Positions 8,307 through 15,165 of a stretch of DNA of 16,652 nt are shown piece by piece (within the stretch, counting starts at the first letter, position 1; each line of letters starts with the position of its first letter). The notes under the pieces were generated by a model. The model was not told the DNA's origin, did not search any database, and was given only the letters and a program-made list of their open reading frames with translations. The stretch is taken from contig MU631452.1 of the NCBI GenBank assembly GCA_026770615.1, forward strand, positions 44,470 through 61,121, given 5' to 3'. This stretch comes from Pavlovales sp. CCMP2436 (Eukaryota; Haptophyta; Pavlovophyceae; Pavlovales). The translations under genes were made by a program, and so were the position numbers.

Positions 8307-8390
8307 TAGAATTTGACGGAGAACAACTTTGTTAGTGTTGTTTGACACCTGATTTGGACGGGAATGACGAGAAAATGGCCACTTTAGCCA
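8307..8390 (+). repeat. Partial, diverged copy of one arm of the fold-back element
   Basis: It contains ATTTGACGGAGAACAA, GTTTGACACCTGATTT and GACGGGAATGAC, which match the outer-to-inner order of the right arm (reverse complement) of the fold-back element at 8432-8690. It is a solo arm or a decayed second copy. Confidence 0.6.
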
Positions 8391-8431
8391 GTTTGAACTG
8401 ACCATTTTACCTTAAATCAATAATGAATCTA

Positions 8432-8690
8432 AGATGAACCTTGGAGACACTTTAAGACGCAAAATTGAACGGGGAACAGATTCAGTGCTTGGCCCGACAC
8501 CTGATTCCGAAGGGAAGGACATGAACAGAGCCTCCAAAGAGAGGGTGGTATTTTCAGCGCTGAGTCTAAATACCACCCTCACTTTGGAGGCCATCTTCAT
8601 GTCCTTCCCGTCGGAATCAGGTGTCAAATTGAATTACTGAAATTGTTCCCCGTCAAATACTACATTTAGGGGTGCCTCCAAGGTTTCCCC
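8432..8690. mobile_element. Fold-back (long inverted-repeat) element, about 259 bp
   Basis: Two long arms pair around a short centre near 8553-8567. The left arm has ACCTTGGAGACAC, then ACGGGGAACAG, then GACACCTGATTCCGAAGGGA, then GCCTCCAAAGAGAGGGTGGT. The right arm carries the reverse complement of each in mirror order, with scattered mismatches. Such fold-back MITEs are non-coding; open frames read through it (for example 8412-8627) exist on both strands only because of the symmetry. I could not define a clear target-site duplication. Confidence 0.8.
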
Positions 8691-8759
8691 CAAAACTTAA
8701 TTATCACCAATTAATTTATCCCGGAAACTACTCGCAGGGTCCGCGCCCGGGTAGAAGGA

Positions 8760-8884
8760 ATGACGTGCGCACTGCGCAGCTCACCTTGCCGGCCCTCTAT
8801 AGCGAGGGTGGCGATCGCCTTCCCCGGCCACGATTCCCACCAGGGGGTCTCTAGCCGGTGGGCAAGGGTGACTCGATAATCCTC
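8760..8884 (-). repeat. Stand-alone LINE 3' tail, copy C
   Basis: About 125 bp matching the 3' UTR of LINE copies A and B. On the minus strand: GGATTATCGAGTCACCC, CCACCGGCTAGAGACCCC, GGCCGGGGAAGG, and the end GAGCTGCGCAGTGCGCACG plus TCATT. No LINE coding sequence precedes it; next to it are a 27 bp near-tandem pair (8919-8972) and the inverted 258 bp repeat. It is either an extreme 5' truncation or the tail of a SINE that borrows the LINE's machinery. Confidence 0.7.
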
Positions 8885-8918
8885 GCTTCGGGCTGCGCCG
8901 TCGCCATGGGTGCAGATG

Positions 8919-8972
8919 CAGTGTGGGCAGAGCTCCAAGCGTGTGCAGCGTGGGCAGAGCTCCAAGGCGATC
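8919..8972 (+). repeat. 27 bp direct repeat, two units
   Basis: Two adjacent units begin at 8919 and 8946. Both contain GTGGGCAGAGCTCCAAG and differ at a few flanking bases. They are small and lie between the stand-alone LINE tail and the 258 bp repeat copy. Confidence 0.7.
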
Positions 8973-8980
8973 ACTTCGAC

Positions 8981-9238
8981 GTAATGTTTGGGATGCGCAA
9001 AGGTGGGCCGCGCTCGCAGACGGTGCTGCATTTTCAAACGACGCGAGGGAGAGCAGTGGAGGTCGGTCAGCGCGCCAGTCGAGAGTCGTCAGTCGTCGAT
9101 CGTCGTGTGGCTGAAGTGATCAGCGGTGGGGACGGTTTCCGTGTGCACGGGGTGGATCCCTGGATGTGAGTGTTTTTTCAACACTTAAATCCAGTGAAAT
9201 CCTCCCGGGGACGGACGTTTAACTAGAAACTTACACAC
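8981..9238 (-). repeat. 258 bp dispersed repeat (introner-like family), copy 2
   Basis: The reverse complement begins GTGTGTAAGTTTCTAG and ends AAACATTAC, the same ends and length as copy 1 (1469-1726). The internal hairpin is kept with changed bases on both sides (GGATTTAAGTGT against ACACTCACATCC). The shared blocks GGGATCCACCCCG, ACGACGATCGAC and GCGCGCTGACCGACC are nearly identical to copy 1. The two copies are inverted and about 7.5 kb apart. Confidence 0.85.
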
Positions 9239-9240
9239 TA

Positions 9241-10321
9241 CTAATAATATGAATATCATATACCCACCCTCTCACGAGTTCTCGACATTCAAAATCCCAT
9301 CGCTTCCCAGCGATACGTCACCGGTGGGATCACCAATGGACTCGCTTGCTCGCGCACTGTCGGGCGGCCCCGCGTTGCGCAGCGAGGCCAGCGCTTTGTT
9401 TCCGGCTTCCTCATCATCCACCACTTCTACCAGCTCCCCACCTCGGCGTAGCGCGTAGGAACCTGCGTTGGAGCGCTAAGATCAGCCTGACTTGAACTTG
9501 AAACGTACCACCAGCCAGAACCCCCCTACATTAATATACCCACCCTCTCAGCTCCCTTCCCACCCCTCCCCTCCCTGTGCCGCCGCCCTCACCTCGCCGC
9601 GCAGCCAACGGGTTCCCAGGCGCCTCTGCGAGATCAGCATCGCTGCGCTGATCTATTTATTTACATTTATTTTGGGTATTATCGCAAGTCCTGAAGTGCG
9701 ATGCGCATTAGCGGTGCACATGGTCATGGGCGGGCCTCTCGTCGCCTGGCTCCGACGGGTCGCAATGACGACCAAGACGAGTGCACCTGCTAAAAGATGA
9801 GATGAACAAATGGAGGAGCTGAAAGCTGGTAGCCATGGAAGCTAGAGCGATATTATTTTTATATGAGAGGCTGATCCAAGGGGGAGTAGCTGATCCAAGA
9901 GGTAGCTGGAATTTCTGCCAAATAACAAAAACCCCAAATAAAAAAAACCTCCTCATACCAACGTTTGTGCGTGTATAGCAGACATTATTCCCGGCGAGGT
10001 CCCCGCCGCCAATTATTAAAAAACATTAAGTTCTAGCCAGTCGCCTGGATTTAGTCTTGGAACCTGCTGGGGTACATTTGACGCAAAGGCTGAACATACA
10101 GCATTGTGATGACTCCACGCCAGCTTCCGCGGCCGGTTACAATTACATCAGAGAGGTAACTCGGGTGAGCTCCGCACTGTGAGCAAAGACGCCTCGCTAT
10201 ACGCTTGTGGGCTTCTGCTTAAGGGGGTAGAAGCGGCAACTATTTTAAAGGAAATATATACGCAAAACGAAACTTCGTAAAGTTTGAGCCGTGAACGATT
10301 TTATAGATATTTACACACGCT
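9241..10321. other. Intergenic stretch, no gene supported
   Basis: No confident gene. A short frame at 9335-9458 (MDSLARALSGG, then a Ser/Thr/Pro-rich end) lies behind a pyrimidine-rich CTTCCCAG and could be an exon remnant, but there is nothing to compare it with. ATACCCACCCTCTCA occurs twice, at about 9260 and 9537, as a direct repeat. The part from about 9650 on is AT-richer with A- and T-runs and no coding signal. Sequence at about 10215-10300 resembles part of the repeat at 12625-12705. Confidence 0.45.
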
Positions 10322-11554
10322 ATGCTGCACCTGCAAAGGCAAGTACCCCCTCTCGCAAAAGTGTCGACGAAGGCGTTTTACCTTAAAGACGTGCAGGTGC
10401 GGCGCGCGGTCGCGCCCTTGTTCGCCTGGGAAGGGGGGGAACGATCAGGCGGGTCTTCGGAGCAGAAGGTGACATGGCTCGCCTATGAGGTACGCGACTG
10501 CCACCAGCCTGCCTTACGTGCCTTCTCTCCACTCGTGGCCCCGCTCGCTCGGCTGCGGCCCGGGCCCGGCTCTGCGCCCCCCGAAAAACAACTTCACTCG
10601 GGGCAGCATGGCGGAAGGGGCCCCGAGCTCGGCGCTCGCCCCAGGCGTGCGAGCGCGCAGCTCGAGGCTGCGGCCGAGGCGGCGCTTCCGCCGTTGCTCC
10701 GCACCCTCGCTTACGATCCGCTCCGCACCATCCTCAAACTCCTCGGCGGCGTCGACCTCACGTGCGCCCGGCTCGCGTGCAGGGACTTCCGCGACCACTC
10801 GAGCCCGGCCCTGGAGGCGATGCCCCGCTCAGGCTTCCTCCGCACAAGCACGCTCGCGGTTTTCGCAGTGGAGTGCATGGCCGGATTCTTCGTGGACCCG
10901 CCGCGCATGCTCCGCCTCGCCGCTTCCGTCGGCTGTGTGAGCGTCCTCGAGGAGCTGGTCGACAACCGGCAGTGCGAGCTCACCGCGCGCGCGTGCTCGG
11001 CTGCTGCTGAGAAGGGGCAGCTAGGCGAGCTGACCTGGCTCCACTCGCGCCGCTGCCCGTGGGACATCATCACCTGCTACGAGGCTGCTGATGGAGGGCA
11101 CCTCGAGGTGCTGCGGTACGTGCACGAGCACGGCTGCCCGTGGGATAGCCTCGTATGCTCCGGGGCTGCTTGCGGAGGTCATCTTGAGGTGCTGCGGTAC
11201 GCGCAGGAGCACGGCTGCCCGCTGCACAGCGACACCTGCCGCAATGCTGCTTTCGGAGGATATTTTGAGGTGCTGCGGTACGCGCACGAGCACGGCTGCC
11301 CGTGGGACAGCGACACCTGCTACGCGGCTGCTACGGGAGGGCACCTCGAGGTGCTGCGGTACGCGCACGAGCACAGCTGCCCGTGGCACATCTACACCTG
11401 CGACCGCGCTGCTCGTGAAGGGCACCTCGAGGTGTTGCGGTACGCGCACGAGCACGGCTACCCGATGAATGTGGACAAATGCCGTTCTGCGGCTGAGCAA
11501 AACGGGCACGCTGCGGTGGTGGAGTACTTGAACGCGATGCAGCCGCCCGCATGA
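10322..11554 (+). CDS. F-box-like / ankyrin-repeat protein
   Basis: A single-exon GC-rich frame of 410 residues. Residues of about 128-160 (LAYDPLRTILKLLGGVDLTC, then CRDFRD) resemble an F-box. From about 192 to 407 there are seven or eight repeats, the best five with an exact 27-residue period (GGHLEVLRYAHEHGCPWDSD type; 81 bp in DNA). These short ankyrin-like repeats with a Cys-Pro-Trp turn are widespread in algae and in large DNA viruses infecting them. F-box plus ankyrin proteins usually present targets to an SCF ubiquitin ligase; that role is inference. The start is uncertain: the N-terminal 100 residues look non-domain-like. A better start context (GCAGCATGG, ATG at 10608) is in another frame, so an intron or indel near 10620-10680 is possible. 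The stop is TGA, 11552-11554. Confidence 0.75.
   Translation: MLHLQRQVPPLAKVSTKAFYLKDVQVRRAVAPLFAWEGGERSGGSSEQKVTWLAYEVRDCHQPALRAFSPLVAPLARLRPGPGSAPPEKQLHSGQHGGRGPELGARPRRASAQLEAAAEAALPPLLRTLAYDPLRTILKLLGGVDLTCARLACRDFRDHSSPALEAMPRSGFLRTSTLAVFAVECMAGFFVDPPRMLRLAASVGCVSVLEELVDNRQCELTARACSAAAEKGQLGELTWLHSRRCPWDIITCYEAADGGHLEVLRYVHEHGCPWDSLVCSGAACGGHLEVLRYAQEHGCPLHSDTCRNAAFGGYFEVLRYAHEHGCPWDSDTCYAAATGGHLEVLRYAHEHSCPWHIYTCDRAAREGHLEVLRYAHEHGYPMNVDKCRSAAEQNGHAAVVEYLNAMQPPA
11016..11500 (+). repeat. 81 bp coding tandem repeats in the ankyrin gene
   Basis: Units containing CACCTCGAGGTGCTGCGGTAC-type sequence recur every 81 bp, with GG codon pairs at protein positions 258, 285, 312 and 339 and an EG pair at 366. 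DNA-level similarity between units is high, which implies recent expansion or gene conversion. Confidence 0.85.
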
Positions 11555-12056
11555 TCAGCTGCCGAGCGGCTACGCAGCTCGTGCGTTGCCGCTGCGTCGG
11601 CCGGGTGCACATGCTGCGAATAACGCTCGCTGGCGATGCACGCGCCGACGTGCAGCTGGCCACGCACGTGCTGTCGTCTGATTGAGACCTGGCCGTTTAG
11701 TTATTAAGCGGGGGCAATAACTAATCACGGAATAGGACAGGCTGCGCACGTGCTTATCGGCCCGCGCTCGGCTGTCATTCGCATGCTGCCGAGGATTGGA
11801 TTCGTCCAATCGCATGCCTCCTACTGCTGCATTCCCCGGCGTCGCAAAACTACTGTTAAGGCGTACAGCAGTAGGCACAGGGCTCGCAGCCTTCAGGTAC
11901 GCATCGAGCAGACCTTCGCGGACAGCTACGACAATCTAAATCTTTCTCAACAAGACTCCTTCCTCCCCAGTCTCCGCGCGCCCAACAAGTGAGCAACCGG
12001 TCCGAACTGATTGATTTCGATGGGTACACGAATTACGTTCATATCTTAATATATAT
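11555..12056. other. Intergenic region after the ankyrin gene
   Basis: I see no convincing gene. Sequence just after the stop is GC-rich (to about 11690), then mixed. A frame at 11750-11992 has no recognisable features. No poly(A) signal could be assigned with confidence. Confidence 0.4.
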
Positions 12057-12215
12057 TGACTGATAGGGATTCAAGCTGGCGTCTGACTGTTCTGAATGTT
12101 TTGCTGGTTTGAGCGCTGCGTCGCCCATTGCCTACTGCGTGCCTTAGTCGGCTGCGCTGGCTTGGGCGCCACCGCGCGTGCCGATGGATCTCCGGTAGTG
12201 TGCCCGGCCAAGGGC
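12057..12215 (+). mobile_element. 159 bp element, copy 1
   Basis: It runs from GACTGATAGGGATTC to CGGCCAAGGGC. The reverse complement of 14430-14588 matches it over the full 159 nt with only two differences that I can see (at GGTTTG/GGTCTG and CCTACTG/CCTGCTG). The left side is preceded by AATATATATT; the right side passes directly into coding-like sequence (minus-strand exon). It has no obvious inverted termini, coding capacity or pol III boxes. A further partial copy starts at 16555. Confidence 0.85.
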
Positions 12216-12221
12216 GTTTAG

Positions 12222-12492
12222 GGAGATGATCTGCTGGTTGCTGTTTGTCGTGTTCCCACGCTGGGCAGCGATCGGGGCCAGCGCGCTCAAGTGCGCAAGC
12301 AGCAGCTGCGCATGGCCGCGTGCCGCGATCGTACCGATCGTGTCGATGAGCTGCTTCTTGATGCGCTCGGCCGCCTCCATCGGACTTACGCCCATCAGCG
12401 CGTACATCTTGCGGCCTCCCTGCGCCGCGATTTCTTTGACGAGCGAGTGCGTATCGGCGCTGACCTCATCAAAAGCGCCGATGACGATCCTG
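12222..12492 (-). CDS. Unrecognised coding-looking exon
   Basis: The minus strand reads without stops from about 12492 to 12222 and on into the 159 bp element: IVIGAFDEVSADTHSLVKE, then MYALMGVSPMEAAERIKKQ, LIDTIGTIAARGHAQLLLAH and NSNQQIISL. It has high GC at third positions, balanced composition and predicted amphipathic helices, unlike its AT-rich flank, so it is probably a true exon or exon remnant. An AG (TATAAAGCAG, near 12493) could be its 3' splice site. The transition into the 159 bp element at 12215-12221 is abrupt and the other end is unknown. I do not recognise the family. Confidence 0.4.
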
Positions 12493-12574
12493 CTTTATAT
12501 AATTTATTAATGTAAATTAAGACCTTACTGGCATCTCTGCCGCCGGCTAGTGAAGTATAACGCCACGTCGGCTT

Positions 12575-12800
12575 GGAACCTGACGGACCCTGGGGACATA
12601 AACCCGATATAGACTAAGGCTGAGTTGAGCCTTGAGGGATAGAAGCGGTGCATATTTAAAATAAAGTGGTTCATACGCCGCAAAGAGATTCAGACCCGTG
12701 ACCCAATCTGCGAGGCAAAGCTGCTTGCAGCGTAGCCCCCTTTGCGCAGCATCCGTCGAAAGATTCACATCACCCCGATCACCCCCCCCCCCTTCCCCCC
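12575..12800 (-). repeat. Dispersed SINE-like repeat
   Basis: Segments of this stretch recur elsewhere: TTTGCGCAGCATCCGTC plus a C-run at 15448-15485, CTCTGCGAGGC at 15432, and a body of GATAGAAGCGG, TATTTAAA and ATACGC resembling 10215-10300. On the minus strand TCACGGGTCTGAATCTC resembles a tRNA T-arm/B-box, preceded by TTTGCCTCGCAG where an anticodon arm would sit. I infer a tRNA-related SINE, but pairing is imperfect. Confidence 0.35.
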
Positions 12801-12812
12801 CCACCCCCCACC
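12781..12812 (+). repeat. Poly-C tract
   Basis: An interrupted homopolymeric C run (eleven or more C, TT, then further C). Similar C runs lie at about 13940-13972 and 15475-15487; two of the three accompany the GCAGCATCCGTC repeat. Confidence 0.8.
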
Positions 12813-12900
12813 TAAGTGATTCCTAGTCTAATGGTTAAGGACCCCAACCCTTTGGGTCAAGGTCCCGAGTTCAGATCCAAATCTTGGTCCTTTACGCCTT
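12812..12900 (+). repeat. tRNA-like SINE head
   Basis: CCTAGTCTAATGGTTAAGGA matches a tRNA D-arm/A box (compare the usual TAGTCTAATGGTTAGGA pattern). GAGTTCAGATCC at the right spacing resembles the B box GGTTCGAATCC, with the perfect stem GACCC...GGGTC between them where an anticodon arm would be. The anticodon loop is 9 nt and the acceptor stem does not close, so it is not a working tRNA gene. A tRNA-derived SINE promoter is the best explanation. The body may run on to about 13100. Confidence 0.5.
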
Positions 12901-13104
12901 TGGCCCCCGTAGGTGGGCACCCTTTGGTTATATCGGTTTGGCTTCGCACCTCCCTTCCCAGTCAGCACCCTCCGGCGGTTATCTGCCTACGCTTCAATGG
13001 GCGCGTGCAAACGGTTGCCCTCACGACGCTCGGGATCAAAATCCGAATTAGTGGCCAGTCCGGGGAAAATCGAAAAAGTCCGGTGAAAATCCTTCGGAGC
13101 AAGT

Positions 13105-13206
13105 CAGGAACCGGAGGTGGTGCCGCGGAATTAGCTGCAGATTCGTGAATGGAACCGCCCCATCCACGAATCTGCAACTAACTCCGCGGCACCACTTCGG
13201 GAACCA
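13105..13206. repeat. Hairpin, arms of about 46 bp
   Basis: The left arm (GGAACCGG, GGTGGTGCCGCGGA, TTAGCTGCAGATTCGTG) pairs with the right arm (CACGAATCTGCAACTAA, TCCGCGGCACCACTT, GGGAACC) around a loop of about 6-10 nt (ACCGCC). It lies directly upstream of the damaged ankyrin gene. It is most likely a small fold-back MITE; a single copy in this window prevents confirmation. Confidence 0.75.
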
Positions 13207-13230
13207 TGACTTTCTTTTCGCTTTCGAACG

Positions 13231-13517
13231 TTGAGAATCGGAAATGTTAGTTACACGAAGTATGTTGTCGACCCTAGTGGCACCTGGGAGGCACACGAGG
13301 TGGGCTCTGACCGTCGAGGAGGGCTCTATTTGACATCAGCTATCGACACTTTGCGCGCAGGGGTGACCAATGTCTACTTCTTTGTCCCGGCCACTACTTT
13401 TCCCCCTCCCCAGCGCGGAATCGCGCCACTAATTCGGATGTTGACCCCTCGAGGAGATTTGCGCGAGCGCCGCGAGTGGAGGCCACCAAGCCGTGCTGAC
13501 GTGGATGCGTGCCAACG
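13231..13517 (+). pseudogene. 5' exon(s) of an ankyrin-repeat gene with GGLY-T domain (damaged)
   Basis: The frame at about 13240-13395 encodes SYTKYVVDPSGTWEAHEVGS, then RRGGLYLTSAIDTL and NVYFFVPATTF. This resembles the GGLYFT-type domain found N-terminal to repeats in some algal and giant-virus proteins (from memory, not searched). The ankyrin frame that follows (EEICASAASGGHQAVLTWMR, 13451-13510) is one base off, so a base near 13450 is extra or a very short intron is hidden; CTCCCCAG at 13412 is a possible acceptor. The exon ends AAC-G | GTAAGG at 13517, phase 1. There is no in-frame ATG; the beginning is unknown. Confidence 0.5.
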
Positions 13518-13610
13518 GTAAGGGGTGGGTAGGTGGGGTGGGTGGGGGAGAGGGGTGGCGGGGGATTTCTACCGCCATTTTTTTTTGAAGTAATAATGCT
13601 AATTTTATAG
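13518..13610 (+). other. Intron, 93 bp, of the ankyrin gene
   Basis: GTAAGG donor, G-rich body, T-run, a branch-point-like TGCTAAT, and acceptor TTTTATAG at 13601-13610. Removing it joins RANG to CSWSA, restoring the repeat pattern ANG-C-x-W in frame (phase 1). The protein-level fit supports both sites. Confidence 0.8.
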
Positions 13611-13711
13611 GATGCTCGTGGAGTGCGCGGTGCTGCCAGGCTGTAGCCGCCGGTGGGCAATTGACAATCCTCAAACGGGCGCGTGCCAACGGGTACAATT
13701 GGGACGAAGAG
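13611..13711 (+). CDS. Internal exon of the ankyrin gene
   Basis: It encodes (G)CSWSARCCQAVAAGGQL and TILKRARANGYNWDEE, that is one repeat of the C-x-W ... AA-x-GG-x-L-x-x-L-x-x-A-R-A-N-G type. Flanks are TTTTATAG | GATGC and GAAGAG | GTGCGT. The reading frame that matters is not the one with the longest open stretch; it is found only by splicing. This piece alone shows no damage, but the exons on both sides have single-base frame errors. Confidence 0.7.
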
Positions 13712-13715
13712 GTGC

Positions 13716-13937
13716 GTGTGTAAATATCTATAAAAAACGTCCGGTCCCGTTCGCGGTCTCCCAGGTAAAACTGGGACCAGCTCCCGAGCCCCCGGATACC
13801 GTCCTCCACGCTAAGACTGATCAGACACACGACTGTCAACGAAACTCGACTTGCGCTCTGATCAACCTCTGCTGCATCTCGCTCGTCTCGAAAAGCGGCT
13901 CGCCTGCACACGGCAACGCACCTGCAGCACATAATAC
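13716..13937 (+). repeat. Introner-like repeat, copy 3 (diverged)
   Basis: It starts GTGTGTAAATATCTA four bases inside the intron and has ACGTCCGGTCCC, a hairpin (GGTCTCCCAG / CTGGGACC), GGATACCGTCC, CTGATCAGACACACGAC and an end like CACATAATAC. The block order is the same as copies 1 and 2 but with many differences, so it is an old copy. Confidence 0.65.
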
Positions 13938-14061
13938 AGGCAGCCCCCCCCCCACCCCACCCCCCCTCCCACCCTCTCCTTGTTTGTCAGTTGCTCTACT
14001 AAATTTCTCGTGTCGCCTCGAAGTGTGTCATGTTGGCGTCGATGATGAGTACGCATATTTA

Positions 14062-14301
14062 TCAGCCTTGCACGCTGCGCGATGCCGTGAGCAATTTGCC
14101 GAGGGTCTTATTCTGCCGTGTTCTGCCTCCTGTAGTAGTTCTGTGTATCCATGTGGTACTGCCGATCCGCGGTTGGTGCGAGGTGTATGCGTAATATAGG
14201 TCGATAATGTCACCCACTTTGTCGGGGTCTCTGCTTAGTTTCAGCACCGCGATGTCTGTTACCATGACTGTCGTTATGCTGTGGAGAATGTTATCTGACA
14301 T
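14062..14301 (-). pseudogene. Possible fragment of an OTU/LINE-related reading frame
   Basis: The minus strand reads MSDNILHSITTVMVTDIAV, then KLSRDPDKVGDIIDLYYAY. It is loosely comparable with FYSIATVLRIDIVI of the OTU domains in copies A and B. Similarity is limited to this pattern and the C-terminal His motif is not clear, so this may be a diverged LINE remnant inside the intron or chance. Confidence 0.25.
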
Positions 14302-14409
14302 TCATGCGACCTGGTTCGCTGAGAAGTGAGGAAGGCCGTGTTTTGCCTGCGCTGCTATTGGCCAGAAGTTTCGTCGCTTACTATGGTGTAGGTCATTCCC
14401 CATGTGCGT

Positions 14410-14429
14410 GTATATATATATATATATAT
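14410..14429 (+). repeat. (TA)n microsatellite, left of the 159 bp element
   Basis: About ten TA units. A second run (14589-14607) lies on the far side of the 159 bp element, as if the element had inserted into one longer (TA)n tract. Confidence 0.9.
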
Positions 14430-14588
14430 GCCCTTGGCCGGGCACACTACCGGAGATCCATCGGCACGCGCGGTGGCGCCCAAGCCAGCGCAGCCGACTA
14501 AGGCACGCAGCAGGCAATGGGCGACGCAGCGCTCAGACCAGCAAAACATTCAGAACAGTCAGACGCCAGCTTGAATCCCTATCAGTCA
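14430..14588 (-). mobile_element. 159 bp element, copy 2, inside (TA)n
   Basis: The reverse complement of 12057-12215, 159 nt with about two differences. It is flanked on both sides by (TA)n. Near-identity indicates recent movement or duplication. Micron elements of rice are a known case of microsatellite-targeting MITEs; relation to them is not implied. Confidence 0.88.
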
Positions 14589-14607
14589 ATATATATATAT
14601 ATATATA
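14589..14607 (+). repeat. (AT)n microsatellite, right of the 159 bp element
   Basis: The second half of the split TA/AT tract described at 14410-14429. Confidence 0.9.
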
Positions 14608-14651
14608 GCGGCTCAGCATGGTTCTATAAATACCATGTACTGAATCTAGAA

Positions 14652-14818
14652 GTAAATATCTAGGATTACGTCCGTCCCCTGACAGGTCTCCACCGGACCC
14701 AAGCGTTGAGAAACACACGGATCAAGGAACCTTTTCAGAGCACGCGGATATCCTCCCCACCACAGAGGCGCGCTATGTATTCAACACACACTTTTTTTCT
14801 TTTTTTTATCGACGACAG
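14652..14818 (+). repeat. Introner-like repeat, copy 4, ending at a splice acceptor
   Basis: GTAAATATCTAGGATTACGT, CCGTCCCCTGACAGGTCTCC, a hairpin (GGACCCAAGCGTT / AACACACGGATCA-type), GAGCACGCGGATATCC, ACACACAC, a T-run, then ATCGACGACAG, where the intron ends. In copies 1 and 2 the corresponding bases are ATCGACAACTG and ATCGACGACTG, so a single T-to-A change would make the AG acceptor. Confidence 0.7.
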
Positions 14819-15165
14819 GTCTGCGTTGGCGCCGCTCGATTTGGCATTTGGCCGTTCTGAAGTGGGCACTTGCCAACGGCTCCGAATGGGACGAAGACAC
14901 CATCAGGGCTGCCGTGCGAGGTCGGCACTTGGATGTGCTGCAGTGGGCGTGTGCCAACGGTTGCGAGTGGGGCTCGCTCACGGTCGCTCGTGCTCGCAAC
15001 AGGGATCTCATCGTCCAGCGTGGGCTTGCGTTGAAGCTGGATGCACGGGTCCCGCAAGTCCCAACTCCCGCGTGCGGCGCCGGCGGGTGGCCAAGTTGCA
15101 GTGTTATTTTACACGGGCGCCTAATAACTAAGTTACAGACAGTCGAATTAGCGACAAGCGCGTAG
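14819..15165 (+). pseudogene. 3' exon of the ankyrin gene (one-base deletion)
   Basis: After the acceptor the frame reads VCVGAARFG, then needs one extra base at 14844/14845 to continue HLAVLKWALANGSEWDED, AAVRGRHLDVLQWACANG and CEWGSLTVARARN, ending at TAG 15163-15165. As it stands, translation would hit TGA within a few codons. Together with the frame break near 13450 this argues for a pseudogene, though two sequence errors would give the same picture. The last repeat decays into a non-repeat C-terminal tail (VQRGLALKLDARVPQV). Confidence 0.65.

Larger units (their letters stand above)
13712..14818 (+). other. Repeat-filled intron, 1107 bp, of the ankyrin gene
   Basis: Donor GAG | GTGCGTGTG and acceptor TTTTTTATCGACGACAG | GTC. 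Joining gives WDEE-VCVGAARFG, a canonical repeat continuation in phase 0. Within it are a copy of the introner-like repeat at its 5' end (13716-13937), a poly-C/pyrimidine tract (13940-13978), a minus-strand segment resembling the OTU C-terminal part (14062-14301, weak), a 159 bp element in (TA)n (14430-14588), and a second repeat copy running up to the acceptor (14652-14818). Confidence 0.75.

Noticed and set aside
8412..8640. Overlapping open frames of about 70 codons on both strands
   Set aside because: They exist because the region is a near-perfect inverted repeat; the two predicted peptides mirror each other and neither resembles a protein.
1469..9238. LTR retrotransposon or composite transposon bounded by the inverted 258 bp repeats
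   Set aside because: The repeats are inverted, not direct, and enclose two LINE copies and other unrelated insertions; three more family members lie elsewhere in introns.
9249..9458. Small Ser/Pro-rich protein
   Set aside because: Low complexity, no domain and no homologous copy to compare; kept only as a note in the intergenic entry.
11021..11509. Minus-strand 162-codon frame with periodic VLVRVPQHLEV
   Set aside because: Antisense shadow of the ankyrin repeats; the plus strand has the recognisable domain.
12815..12890. Functional tRNA gene
   Set aside because: A and B boxes are present, but the anticodon loop is 9 nt and no acceptor stem closes; a SINE head explains it better.
14401..14608. 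Frames rich in Tyr-Ile repeats
   Set aside because: Translation of the (TA)n microsatellites; no coding value.
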